Below, piece by piece: positions 16,083-23,534 of a stretch of 35,552 nucleotides of DNA. The stretch's first letter is position 1. Every line of letters begins with the position of its first letter. The stretch is from Polyangiaceae bacterium (GTDB lineage: Bacteria > Myxococcota_A > Polyangia > Polyangiales > Polyangiaceae). Where the stretch lies: positions 1 through 35,552 of the forward strand of contig JAQSWN010000100.1 of assembly GCA_029266615.1 (NCBI GenBank), given 5' to 3'. The notes under the pieces are model-generated. The model had not been told where the DNA came from, did no database searches, and was given only the letters and a program-made list of their open reading frames with translations. A program made the position numbers and the translations under genes.

Positions 16083-16559
16083 TTGAAGACGATCGATCCC
16101 GCCGATTTCGAGAGTAAGAAGCGGCAGAGCGTCGCCCAGCTCTTGTTCAAATGCGCGAGGCTCGTCAACGAGCGTGCGATCGAGCGAGTCAATCGCGAGT
16201 CGGGGCCGAACCCTCCGCTTCGCGCGTCCCACACCGCGCTGTTCCCCCACTTGACCGCGGAGGGCGTGCGAGGCGCGGATCTGGCCAAGAAGCTCGGCGT
16301 CACCAAGCAAGCCGTCAGCCAGCTGGTGGCAGAGCTCGAGTACTGGGGCGTGGTCGAGCAGGTCGAAGATCCGAAGGACGGGCGCGCCAAGCTCGTGCGC
16401 TTCACCCCGAAGGGTGAGCAAGGACTCTTGCAAGGGCTGGCCGTGCTCGGCGCTTTGGAGTCCGAGCTGAGCGACAAAATTGGAAAGCGCCGAATGCAAG
16501 AGCTGCACACGGCGCTTTTGGCCTTGGAAAAGGCCCTGCTAGAAGACGACGAGCCTTAG
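16083..16559 (+). CDS. MarR-family transcriptional regulator
   Basis: 158 residues from a TTG at 16083, 12 nt after the hydrolase stop. The winged helix-turn-helix is clear: helices RGADLAKKLGVTKQAVSQLVAELEYWGVV, then the wing EDPKDGRAKLVRFTPKG. Flanking N- and C-terminal helices would form the dimer interface. MarR proteins usually repress their own operon and release DNA upon binding a phenolic or similar ligand or after cysteine oxidation; the cysteine in LLFKCARLV is the only one in the N-terminal half. The two GGTCAA-N6-TTGACC palindromes before the hydrolase are likely targets (inference). Its stop overlaps the stop of the convergent metK by several bases. Confidence 0.92.
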   Translation: MKTIDPADFESKKRQSVAQLLFKCARLVNERAIERVNRESGPNPPLRASHTALFPHLTAEGVRGADLAKKLGVTKQAVSQLVAELEYWGVVEQVEDPKDGRAKLVRFTPKGEQGLLQGLAVLGALESELSDKIGKRRMQELHTALLALEKALLEDDEP

Positions 16560-17857
16560 GCGGAAGCGCCCGCGCGCTTGCCACCCTTGGCGGCCTTGGC
16601 GGGCGCCTTCTTGGCGGGTGCCTTCTTGGCGGGTGCCTTGTCGGCCTTCTCCGCCTTGCCGTTGGACGCGCCGTTGCTCAGGCCGTGGCCCTTGAGCAAG
16701 CTGCCGCCGAGATCCGACGCCAGCTCCTTGGCGCGGGCCGTCTTCTCCCACGAGAACTCGGCACGGCCGAAGTGGCCGTACGCGGCCGTCGGCGCGTAAA
16801 CCGGACGCAGCAGGTCCAGCTCCTCGATCAGCGCGCGCGGGCGGAAGTCGAACTTCTCCGCCACGTAGGCGGCGAGCTTCTCGTCGTCCAAGATGCCGGT
16901 GCCGAACGTGTGCACGTAGACGCCCATCGGCTTCGCTACACCGATGGCGTAGGCGACCTGCACCTCGCAGCGCTTGGCCAAGCCCGCCGCGACGATGTTC
17001 TTGGCAACGTAGCGCGCGAAGTAGCACGCGGAGCGATCCACCTTCGACGGGTCCTTGCCGCTGAAGGCGCCGCCGCCGTGACGACCCATGCCGCCGTAGG
17101 TGTCCACGATGATCTTGCGGCCAGTGAGGCCGGCGTCGCCGCAAGGGCCGCCGATGACGAAGCGACCGGTCGGGTTGATGAAGTACTTGGTGTTCTTGTC
17201 CAGCAGGTGCTTCGGCAGCGTCTTCTGAACGACCAGCTCCATGACCGCTTCTTTGAGCGTCTTGTGCTTGACGCTCTCCGAGTGCTGCGTAGAGACGACG
17301 ACGGTTTCGATACGCTTCGGCACGTCGTTCTCGTACTCGACGGTGACCTGGCTCTTCCCGTCGGGACGGAGGAAGTCCACCTGGTTCTTCTTGCGCACCG
17401 CGGCCAGCTGCTTGGCGAGCTGGTGCGCGTACATGATCGGCGCGGGCATCAGCTCCGGCGTCTCGTCGCAGGCGTAGCCGAACATCAGGCCTTGGTCGCC
17501 GGCGCCCTGCTCCTTGAACAGACCCTCACCCTCGGTCACGCCCTGAGAGATGTCGGGAGACTGCGGCTCGATAGCCAGCAAGATGCCGCACGTGTCGGCA
17601 TCGAAGCCCATTTCCGAGCTGGTGTAGCCGATGTCCCTGATCGCCTTGCGCGCGACCTTACCGAAGTCGATGGTCGCCTTGGTCGTGATCTCGCCGGCCA
17701 GCACGACGAAGCCCGTCTTGCACAGCGTCTCGCAAGCCACGCGGCTCGCCTTGTCGCCCGCCAGCGCCGCGTCGAGCACGGCGTCGGAGACGGCGTCGCT
17801 CACCTTGTCTGGATGGCCTTCGGTGACGGACTCTGAAGTGAACAGGTAACGACTCAT
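16556..17857 (-). CDS. metK: S-adenosylmethionine synthetase with lysine-rich C-terminal tail
   Basis: 433 residues from the ATG at 17857 (MSRYLFTSESVTEGHPDK); GGAG lies 7 nt upstream. The longer open frame to 17929 lacks similarity to the family. The enzyme makes AdoMet from methionine and ATP. Signatures seen: the methionine/ATP loop GHPDKVSDAVSDAVLDA, GAGDQGLMFGYACDET, and the glycine-rich P-loop-like FSGKDPSKVDRSA. The catalytic part ends near GHGLSNG. Beyond it is a tail of roughly 40 residues built from Lys, Ala and Pro (PAKKAPAKKAPAK), like a histone H1 tail, which is not part of the usual enzyme. The end overlaps the marR stop in convergent orientation. Confidence 0.97.
   Translation of the reverse strand: MSRYLFTSESVTEGHPDKVSDAVSDAVLDAALAGDKASRVACETLCKTGFVVLAGEITTKATIDFGKVARKAIRDIGYTSSEMGFDADTCGILLAIEPQSPDISQGVTEGEGLFKEQGAGDQGLMFGYACDETPELMPAPIMYAHQLAKQLAAVRKKNQVDFLRPDGKSQVTVEYENDVPKRIETVVVSTQHSESVKHKTLKEAVMELVVQKTLPKHLLDKNTKYFINPTGRFVIGGPCGDAGLTGRKIIVDTYGGMGRHGGGAFSGKDPSKVDRSACYFARYVAKNIVAAGLAKRCEVQVAYAIGVAKPMGVYVHTFGTGILDDEKLAAYVAEKFDFRPRALIEELDLLRPVYAPTAAYGHFGRAEFSWEKTARAKELASDLGGSLLKGHGLSNGASNGKAEKADKAPAKKAPAKKAPAKAAKGGKRAGASA
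16605..16634 (+). repeat. Tandem 15-nt repeat coding the MetK tail
   Basis: Two perfect copies of GCCTTCTTGGCGGGT (16605-16619, 16620-16634) with degenerate copies on both sides. They encode the repeated A-P-A-K-K unit of the tail. Such a repeat can gain or lose units, so tail length may vary among relatives. Confidence 0.8.
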
Positions 17858-17899
17858 GAGATGCTCCAGCGCTCTGCGCATAACCCAGAACCATCCGGC

Positions 17900-17954
17900 C
17901 CTGGGGCAAAACCGCGCGGACCCTAGCATGGAAACTAGGGAGGGGAAGCCCAGG
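17900..17954 (-). promoter_or_regulatory. Possible structured 5' leader of metK
   Basis: On the minus strand an outer stem CCTGGG/CCCAGG (17949-17954 with 17900-17905) encloses an inner stem CCCTAG/CTAGGG (17935-17940 with 17921-17926; 8-nt loop). The structure ends about 43 nt before the metK ATG. The arrangement does not match a SAM riboswitch class I can recall, and short GC-rich stems can arise by chance. Confidence 0.35.
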
Positions 17955-17963
17955 TTTAACTTG

Positions 17964-17991
17964 AAAAATCCGCTAGCTTTACGCGGATTTT
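17964..17991 (-). terminator. Rho-independent terminator after the PDZ gene
   Basis: Minus strand: AAAATCCGC, 9-nt loop, GCGGATTTT, then one more T. The stem is a perfect 9 bp and begins about 7 nt after the stop of the PDZ protein gene, upstream of metK. It separates the two genes, so metK must have its own promoter between 17964 and the leader. Confidence 0.8.
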
Positions 17992-17997
17992 AGCAGC

Positions 17998-18333
17998 TCA
18001 GCTCTTCTTCGCGGAGCGAGGCGGCGTCCGGCGCACGGTGACTCGAATGACTCGGCCCTCGCGGAGCAGCGTGAGCTTCACCGGATCTCCCACGCTACCT
18101 CCGAGCGCGCGGCGCACGCCCTTGTCGTCCAGCTCTCGGACGTCGCGCCCGTCGATGAGCAAGACCTCGTCCCCCGGCATGAGGCCGGCTCGCCCCGCGG
18201 CCAGAGCGGAGGGCACGTCACGAAGGACCAGCCGCTGGTCGGGGGTTTGAGCCAGCACCGCCCCGATCGTCCCCCGGTCCGGCGCGCAGCCGAGCCAAAG
18301 GCTGGCAAGGAGCGCGATCGCCGCCGCCCGCAT
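17998..18333 (-). CDS. Small PDZ-domain protein, probably exported lipoprotein
   Basis: 111 residues from the ATG at 18333 (MRAAAIALLASLWLGCAPDRG), chosen because it gives a proper signal sequence; an open frame continues to 18378. The N-terminus has a short hydrophobic core followed by LGC, an imperfect lipobox, so attachment to the membrane by a lipid is likely. The rest is a single PDZ domain: VLRDVPSALAAGRAGLMPGDEVLLIDGRDVREL and VGDPVKLTLLREGRVIRVTV. There is no protease domain. PDZ domains bind protein C-termini; a stand-alone exported one may act in secretion or envelope stress sensing, but no function can be assigned. It is followed by an intrinsic terminator. Confidence 0.75.
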   Translation of the reverse strand: MRAAAIALLASLWLGCAPDRGTIGAVLAQTPDQRLVLRDVPSALAAGRAGLMPGDEVLLIDGRDVRELDDKGVRRALGGSVGDPVKLTLLREGRVIRVTVRRTPPRSAKKS

Positions 18334-18449
18334 GGCGCCGACACGGCTCGGAAAAAGGCGAATATTGCTGCCTCTCACGCCGCGAAAACCTAGCAGATAC
18401 CGTTGTGCTTGACTAACGGACGCTCGCGCGTATCCTCCCGCTCCCTTTC

Positions 18450-18524
18450 GCCGATTTAGCTCAGTGGTAGAGCAGCGCTTTCGTAAAGCGCAGGTCGCAG
18501 GTTCAAGTCCAGCAATCGGCTCCA
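18450..18524 (+). tRNA. tRNA-Thr (anticodon CGT)
   Basis: 75 nt including an encoded CCA. The acceptor stem GCCGATT/AATCGGC is perfect, the D arm is GCTC/GAGC, and the anticodon arm is GCGCT-TTCGTAA-AGCGC with CGT at 18482-18484. The T arm is GCAGG-TTCAAGT-CCAGC, with one A-A mismatch in the middle of the stem. It reads ACG threonine codons. The open frame overlapping it is a well-known type of false protein call. Confidence 0.95.
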
Positions 18525-18969
18525 GTAGTTACGCGGGGCAGTGGGGAACACGGGGGGACGGACAGACAGCCACGGGAGGGCGACGATTTCGTGGCCTCGT
18601 TCTGCGCCGCTGCTGGCGACCACCAAGCGCGCCTGGTGCCAGGCGAGGTGCCGGTCACGGCGATGACGCGCACGGATGCGCGGGAGGGCCTCGTGAGCGC
18701 GGACGTCGTCAGAGCTCGGTCGTGCCGCCGCGACCCGGGGCCCGCCTTCTCACTCCGGGCCTGGAAGGGCTAGCGGTCGCGGACGACGCGTCCGACCACA
18801 GCCGCTCACCCCGCAGGAGCACCTAGCCGTCCAGCGGCACACGATCCCGACCGAGGAGCTCACCTTGCCAACGCCAAACAGAAACCGACGACCCTGGTGT
18901 GTGCGCTACCGCGACCAGCGCATCGGCGGGAGGGGCTTGGTGCACATCGCGTGATCGGCTCCGGGCGCT
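18525..18969. other. Gene-poor stretch between tRNA-Thr and the biosynthetic cluster, possible decayed mobile DNA
   Basis: 445 nt without a credible intact gene. One short open stretch near 18865-18954 on the plus strand reads NRNRRPWCVRYRDQRIGG before a stop, faintly like the N-terminal part of a tyrosine integrase (WxVRYRD). The similarity is too short to be sure. No T-tailed hairpin that could terminate the leftward cluster was seen. Confidence 0.3.
18954..18962 (+). repeat. 9-bp direct repeat of the tRNA-Thr 3' end
   Basis: ATCGGCTCC at 18954-18962 repeats the end of tRNA-Thr (18515-18523) and sits 7 nt before the stop of the last cluster gene. It could be a residual attachment-site copy, but 9 bp is short and chance cannot be excluded. 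Confidence 0.25.
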
Positions 18970-19824
18970 TCAAAGAGTCGACGTCACGAAGGCGCGAAGG
19001 GCACGGCTGAATGCGGTGGGGTTGTCGGTCATGACGCTATGACCCGCGCGAGGGACAGTGAGCGCCTCGCACTTGGGCAGGAGCGCAGCAATCGACCTGG
19101 CGACTGGTGCGGTTAAAAACGCCGAGGCGGCGCCGCGAATGACGACCGAAGGACACGACACGCGACGTAGGAGGCCCTCCAGCTCCGCGAAGCCGGAGCG
19201 CAATCCGAGGTCGCGCCGCTGAGCAAGCGCCGGGTCAATCTTCAGCTCGTAGGCACCATCCACCTGACGCAGTGACGCTTGGGCGAGCACCCCTGCGGCC
19301 TCGGGCGTCAGCAGCTGGCGGTTTTCCAGCAGCCAATTCGTGTACTCGCCGACGGTGGCGTAGCGACGCATTCGCTGCTCGAGACCATCGAAGATGCTGG
19401 CCTGCGTGCGCGTGTCGGTCTCTGGGCCGATGTCCACGAGCGCTAGCGCACGCGCGCGTTCCGGCCACCGTGCAGCGATATGGGCGGCGATCCACGCGCC
19501 CATCGAATGCCCTATCAGAATCACTCGCTCGAGCTCGAGGTGATCGAGTACCGCCCGCACGTCTGCCACGTACAGCTCGAGGTGATAGGAACCGCCTGGC
19601 GACGCGGCAGAGTCGCCGTGGCCGCGGAGGTCGATGCGGAGCGTGGAGCAGAGGTCGCTCATCGCCGCGCTGGTGTCGAGCCAGGCTGAGCTGTTCTCGC
19701 CGAAGCCGTGAATCAGCACGGCTGTCGAGCTGGACGCCCCGCGCACGTACTCTGCATGAACTTCTGTTCCGTCGGCAGCGACGGTCCGAAAGGTGCGTAT
19801 CCCTGTCCGATCCATGATCAGCAT
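18970..19824 (-). CDS. Alpha/beta hydrolase at the end of the NRPS/PKS operon
   Basis: 284 residues from an ATG overlapping the PKS stop (ATGCTGA); a second ATG three codons later is an alternative. Motifs: oxyanion loop AVLIHGFGENSSAW, DLRGHGDS, nucleophile elbow LIGHSMGAW with Ser107, and histidine in VPRAGHSVMTDNP (His263). Where relatives usually carry the acid (RGxxSDFL) it has RGAASAFLT, so the canonical Asp appears replaced by Ala236. It may use another acid or have lost hydrolytic power. In this place it could be an editing type II thioesterase or a product-tailoring enzyme; the typical type II thioesterase GHSMG is present, but the overall pattern is that of general alpha/beta hydrolases. 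Translation is coupled to the PKS gene. Confidence 0.85.
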   Translation of the reverse strand: MLIMDRTGIRTFRTVAADGTEVHAEYVRGASSSTAVLIHGFGENSSAWLDTSAAMSDLCSTLRIDLRGHGDSAASPGGSYHLELYVADVRAVLDHLELERVILIGHSMGAWIAAHIAARWPERARALALVDIGPETDTRTQASIFDGLEQRMRRYATVGEYTNWLLENRQLLTPEAAGVLAQASLRQVDGAYELKIDPALAQRRDLGLRSGFAELEGLLRRVSCPSVVIRGAASAFLTAPVARSIAALLPKCEALTVPRAGHSVMTDNPTAFSRALRAFVTSTL

Positions 19825-22800
19825 CCGCCTGGCTGTGCAGTGGGCGCGCCCTGCAAAACATCGACGAGCTTCGAGAAATAGGCAGAACCCAGCTCGGGCC
19901 AGGCAAAACCCACCTCGCCCAACGCTGGCAACGTGGCTTCGAAGGTGTACTGCGGTTGAAAGCTAGGCTCGCTGGCGCCTCGCTGGCGGCCGCCATCCAG
20001 CAGCAGCCAAAGCTTCTTCAGCGTGTCGGGCGAGCCGGCCTTGCTCGCATGAACGGAGAGCTCGTCCCGAAATTCATCGTCACGCTCGACCTTTCGAAGC
20101 GGGAGACCCGCCGACTCCATGGCGGAAAAGACGCGGCCGAGCCGGGTCGGCCGTGGATTCATCAAGTGGAAGTTGGTGCTACTCGCTGGGTCTCGAGCCA
20201 TGAGTCGAACCAGCGCCTGGGCGCACAGATCCACCGGGGACAGCTCGACCTCCATCTCGGATAGGGACTGGGGGTAACTACGCAGCTCCATAATGGCGCT
20301 GAAGCTCGCGTAGAGCAGGCTTTCACTTGCATTCGCCTGAAAAACTCCGTCCTTCAGGCGGCCCGTGAGGTTGCCGATTCGAAACACGTTGGCGCGGAGC
20401 CCAGTGGCACGGGCGTGGTTGACGAGTTGCTCGGCTTCGTACTTCGTTCGAGCGTAGGTGTTGCCCAAGAAGCTTTGCTGCTGCTCGAGGTCGCGCTCAG
20501 CGAAGGTCGTCGGTCGTGCTACGCGGCCTGAGACCACGTAGGTGGAGCAATGCTGTAATCGCTTGGAGCGTACTGCGCGGCACAGCTCGATAACCCGCCG
20601 GGTGCCATCGACATTGGCGGCTCGCAGTTGCTCGGCAGGCGCGACCTGCCTCACGTCCGCAGCCGAGTGAATGACGTTGCTGATCGTTCGACAGAGCTCC
20701 AGGTAGGGGGCGTCTTCCACGCCGAGCCGTTCTTGCCGGACGTCTCCTTTGACGACCAGCAGGCGCTCGCGAGCAAATGTGTCTAGTTGCGCGCCGAAGT
20801 AGAGACGCAAGCGCTGCTCCAGGCGCTGGCGGGCCTGCGATTCCGACTCTCCACGTACGAGGCAATGAACCACGCTACGGCTCGACGTCGCGAGCTCGCG
20901 CACGACGTGCGCGCCAAGGTAGCCAGTCGCGCCCGTTACCAGCACGTGATCCGGCTCGTCTCCGGCTTCGATGCGGAATTCGCCCCCGCCCGCCGCGAGA
21001 ACCGCTGCTGGCGGTGCTTCTACGACGCTGCCTGCCGAGGCCCCTGCGTCCACCGCGTCCGGCCCGGAAAACGACCGGGCGACGACCAGCTCCCCCAGCT
21101 GGCGCAAAGTCTGCGCTTCATAGAAGTCGTCCACCGACAGCTCGACGCCATAGCGCTCCTGGATTTGGCTCGAGCACTCGACGATTCCGATCGAATCGCC
21201 GCCGTTGCTCAGGAAGTCCGCATCCTCGCTCGCGCCAGCGGGAAGGAAGCCTCTCAGCAAGTCCATCGCGTCCGCGAGCGTGGGCCCCGACGGGGCCGCA
21301 GACGCACGTTCGAGTCCGGGGCTTGCCTCTTCGGAGGTCGGCGACGGTCGCGCCTCGGCGGCTCGGGTCGCACCTGGCTCGGGAAACAAATCGCGCCGGA
21401 GATTGCTCTTCAGCGCGAAGTGCCGCTGCCGTTCGAGTGGAGTGGGGGGCAAGGACACGCGCCGGCCTGCAGAGCCGAAGAGCTCGTGCCACCGAATGTC
21501 GGCGCCAGCCTCGAACGCGGAGCCGAGCGAGGCGAGAAAACTCCTGCTGTCAGCCGTGGGCCGGTGCACGGCACCCCCGCTGCCCAGGTAGTCCTGCAAG
21601 CGGTCGAAAACGGGCGTGACATCTCCAAAGAACAACAGCGTCGTGTAGCCCTTGTCCACGGCGCTGCGAGCGCGCTCCTCGATCAACCGCTCGTCTTCGT
21701 GCGCTTGGTCCCCTTCCGCGGCGAGCGCGGCGAGCGCTTCGGCTACGGAGGTTTTACCGGATACCAAGTTGGCCAGGTAGCGCCCGCTTCCCCAACCGAT
21801 CACGCCCTTCGCGCCGCAACCAGCGCTGGCGAGCGCCTGCGCGTGAGCGTAGTCCCGTAGGAGGCGCTGCGCGCGCGCGCTCTGTACGCCGCCGGCTAGC
21901 GCCGTGTACCTCCGCTCGACCTCGGCGCACATCAGGCTCGACGGTCGTTCGAGGCTCGATGGAGCACAAACGTAGAGCACCCCGCCCCCCGGTGCAGGCG
22001 GCTTTGGCGCTCGCCCGACCAGTTGGCTACGAAGCTCGCTCACACTGCCGACGACGAAGCAGGCCCGATGACGCAGCGCGCGACGCCCGGTGGCGAGCGT
22101 ATACGCGACGTCCTCTATCGAGAGGCTTGGGCGGTCGCCCAAGCGCCGCTCGAGCTGGGCAAGCTGCGACGTCAGACCATCACGGCTTTGCGCCGACACC
22201 GGCACCGCGTAAGCTTCGTCCAGCGGACGCGTAGCGTTGCGAAGCGGAGCCTGCTCGAAAATGGCGTGGGCATTCGTGCCGATGATGCCGAACGAGCTCA
22301 CCCCCGCGCGAAGCACCGAGTCCGGCGTTCCGAAGTCCGCCAGCCGCGCGTTCACGAACACGCCCGCCTTCTCGAAGTCGATATGCGGGTTGGGCTCGTC
22401 GAAGTGAAGCGAAGGAGGAAGCTTCCGCTTCTGCAGGGCGAGCACGACCTTCGCCGCGCCCGCGAACCCGGCCATGCCGACCAGGTGTCCGATGTTGGTC
22501 TTGACGGACCCGATGGGTAGCGGTGCGCTGCGCCCTTTGAACGCTTGCGCAATACCCTCGACCTCGATTGGATCGCCGAGCTCGGTTCCGGTGCCATGAG
22601 CCTCGACGTAGCCGACTTCGTCGACTGTCAGCTCTGCGGTTCGCAGGACCTGAGTGATGAGCTCCGCCTGCGCCACGTGGCTCGGCGCGCTGAGACCATT
22701 GGAGCGAGCCGCGTCGCTGTTCACGCCCGAGCCGCGCACGACCGCATGCACCACGTCACCGTCAGCTAGCGCGCGGGAGAGCTTTTTTAGGATGAATGCG

Positions 22801-23498
22801 CCGCCTCCTTCGCCACCGAGGGTGCCGTCCGCGCCCCGTGCGAACGCTCGGAGCTGTTCACTCTTGGCGAACACCGGATAGTCCTTCATCGCCTGCCAGG
22901 GCGCGGGTAGTGGAAACACTTGGCAACCGGCGACCACGGAGTAGTCGCTCTCACCCGTTAGAAGGCTCACGCACGCCATGTGCAGTGCCACCAACGAAGA
23001 GGAGCAAGCCGTGTTTACGGTGATGGCCGGACCTCGAAAGTCATAGATGTAGGCGACGCGCCCCGCCAAGGCAGAGTCGAGAACGTTCACGACGCTCATC
23101 GGGTGATTCGCCAGGAGCGTGCCGTATTGATTCGACGCGTGTGCGATGTAGGTACTGACGGTCGCTTTGGCCAGCTCCGCTGGCCGGTAGCCCGAGTCTT
23201 GAATGGCTTCTTCCAGCAGCTCCAGGGCGATGCGTTGTTGCGGATCCATGAATCGCGCCTCCTCCGCCGAGATCCCGAAATAGCCGGCGTCGAAGTCGGC
23301 GATCTGGCTTAGGTATCCGTTCTTAACGTAACGTTCGGTCATCGGCCCGAAGGTGTCTTCGACCTCGCGGCGCCTGCTCTCCGGAAACTGCCGGATTGAG
23401 TCGCGCCCCGAGGCGAGGTTGCTCCACAGCTCGTCCAGGTTCTCCGCTTCGGGGAACCGGCCTGACATACCGATGATCGCAATGGGTTCGTAGCGCAT
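19818..23498 (-). CDS. Polyketide synthase: KS - vestigial AT - ACP - thioester reductase
   Basis: 1226 residues from the ATG at 23498, preceded by AGGAAA at 7 nt; 36 nt after the NRPS stop. KS (about 4-420) has the full triad: TACSSS Cys165, EAHGTGT His301 and KTNIGH His338. Next is a shortened acyltransferase-like part (about 505-690): GWGSG stands where GHSxG should be, and the end VSLPPTPLERQRHF is the usual post-AT motif. ACP (about 755-810) has GGDSI with Ser769. The C-terminal thioester reductase (SDR type, about 850-1226) has GATGYLG (856-862) and YARTK (Tyr1015, Lys1019). It receives the peptide from the NRPS, possibly adds a C2 unit with malonyl loaded by an AT elsewhere, and releases an aldehyde or alcohol with NADPH. 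There is no KR, DH or ER. Confidence 0.93.
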   Translation of the reverse strand: MRYEPIAIIGMSGRFPEAENLDELWSNLASGRDSIRQFPESRRREVEDTFGPMTERYVKNGYLSQIADFDAGYFGISAEEARFMDPQQRIALELLEEAIQDSGYRPAELAKATVSTYIAHASNQYGTLLANHPMSVVNVLDSALAGRVAYIYDFRGPAITVNTACSSSLVALHMACVSLLTGESDYSVVAGCQVFPLPAPWQAMKDYPVFAKSEQLRAFARGADGTLGGEGGGAFILKKLSRALADGDVVHAVVRGSGVNSDAARSNGLSAPSHVAQAELITQVLRTAELTVDEVGYVEAHGTGTELGDPIEVEGIAQAFKGRSAPLPIGSVKTNIGHLVGMAGFAGAAKVVLALQKRKLPPSLHFDEPNPHIDFEKAGVFVNARLADFGTPDSVLRAGVSSFGIIGTNAHAIFEQAPLRNATRPLDEAYAVPVSAQSRDGLTSQLAQLERRLGDRPSLSIEDVAYTLATGRRALRHRACFVVGSVSELRSQLVGRAPKPPAPGGGVLYVCAPSSLERPSSLMCAEVERRYTALAGGVQSARAQRLLRDYAHAQALASAGCGAKGVIGWGSGRYLANLVSGKTSVAEALAALAAEGDQAHEDERLIEERARSAVDKGYTTLLFFGDVTPVFDRLQDYLGSGGAVHRPTADSRSFLASLGSAFEAGADIRWHELFGSAGRRVSLPPTPLERQRHFALKSNLRRDLFPEPGATRAAEARPSPTSEEASPGLERASAAPSGPTLADAMDLLRGFLPAGASEDADFLSNGGDSIGIVECSSQIQERYGVELSVDDFYEAQTLRQLGELVVARSFSGPDAVDAGASAGSVVEAPPAAVLAAGGGEFRIEAGDEPDHVLVTGATGYLGAHVVRELATSSRSVVHCLVRGESESQARQRLEQRLRLYFGAQLDTFARERLLVVKGDVRQERLGVEDAPYLELCRTISNVIHSAADVRQVAPAEQLRAANVDGTRRVIELCRAVRSKRLQHCSTYVVSGRVARPTTFAERDLEQQQSFLGNTYARTKYEAEQLVNHARATGLRANVFRIGNLTGRLKDGVFQANASESLLYASFSAIMELRSYPQSLSEMEVELSPVDLCAQALVRLMARDPASSTNFHLMNPRPTRLGRVFSAMESAGLPLRKVERDDEFRDELSVHASKAGSPDTLKKLWLLLDGGRQRGASEPSFQPQYTFEATLPALGEVGFAWPELGSAYFSKLVDVLQGAPTAQPGGC

Positions 23499-23534
23499 GT
23501 TTGCTTTCCTGAATTCACCGCCCAAGGGCGCAGA

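Noticed and set aside
17858..17999. Known SAM riboswitch upstream of metK
   Set aside because: The stems seen do not match the SAM-I or SAM-II patterns I know; kept only as an unassigned structured leader.
18464..18826. Open frame starting MVEQRFRKAQVAGSSPAIG
   Set aside because: It is read from tRNA-Thr itself; this peptide pattern is a familiar false call over tRNAs.
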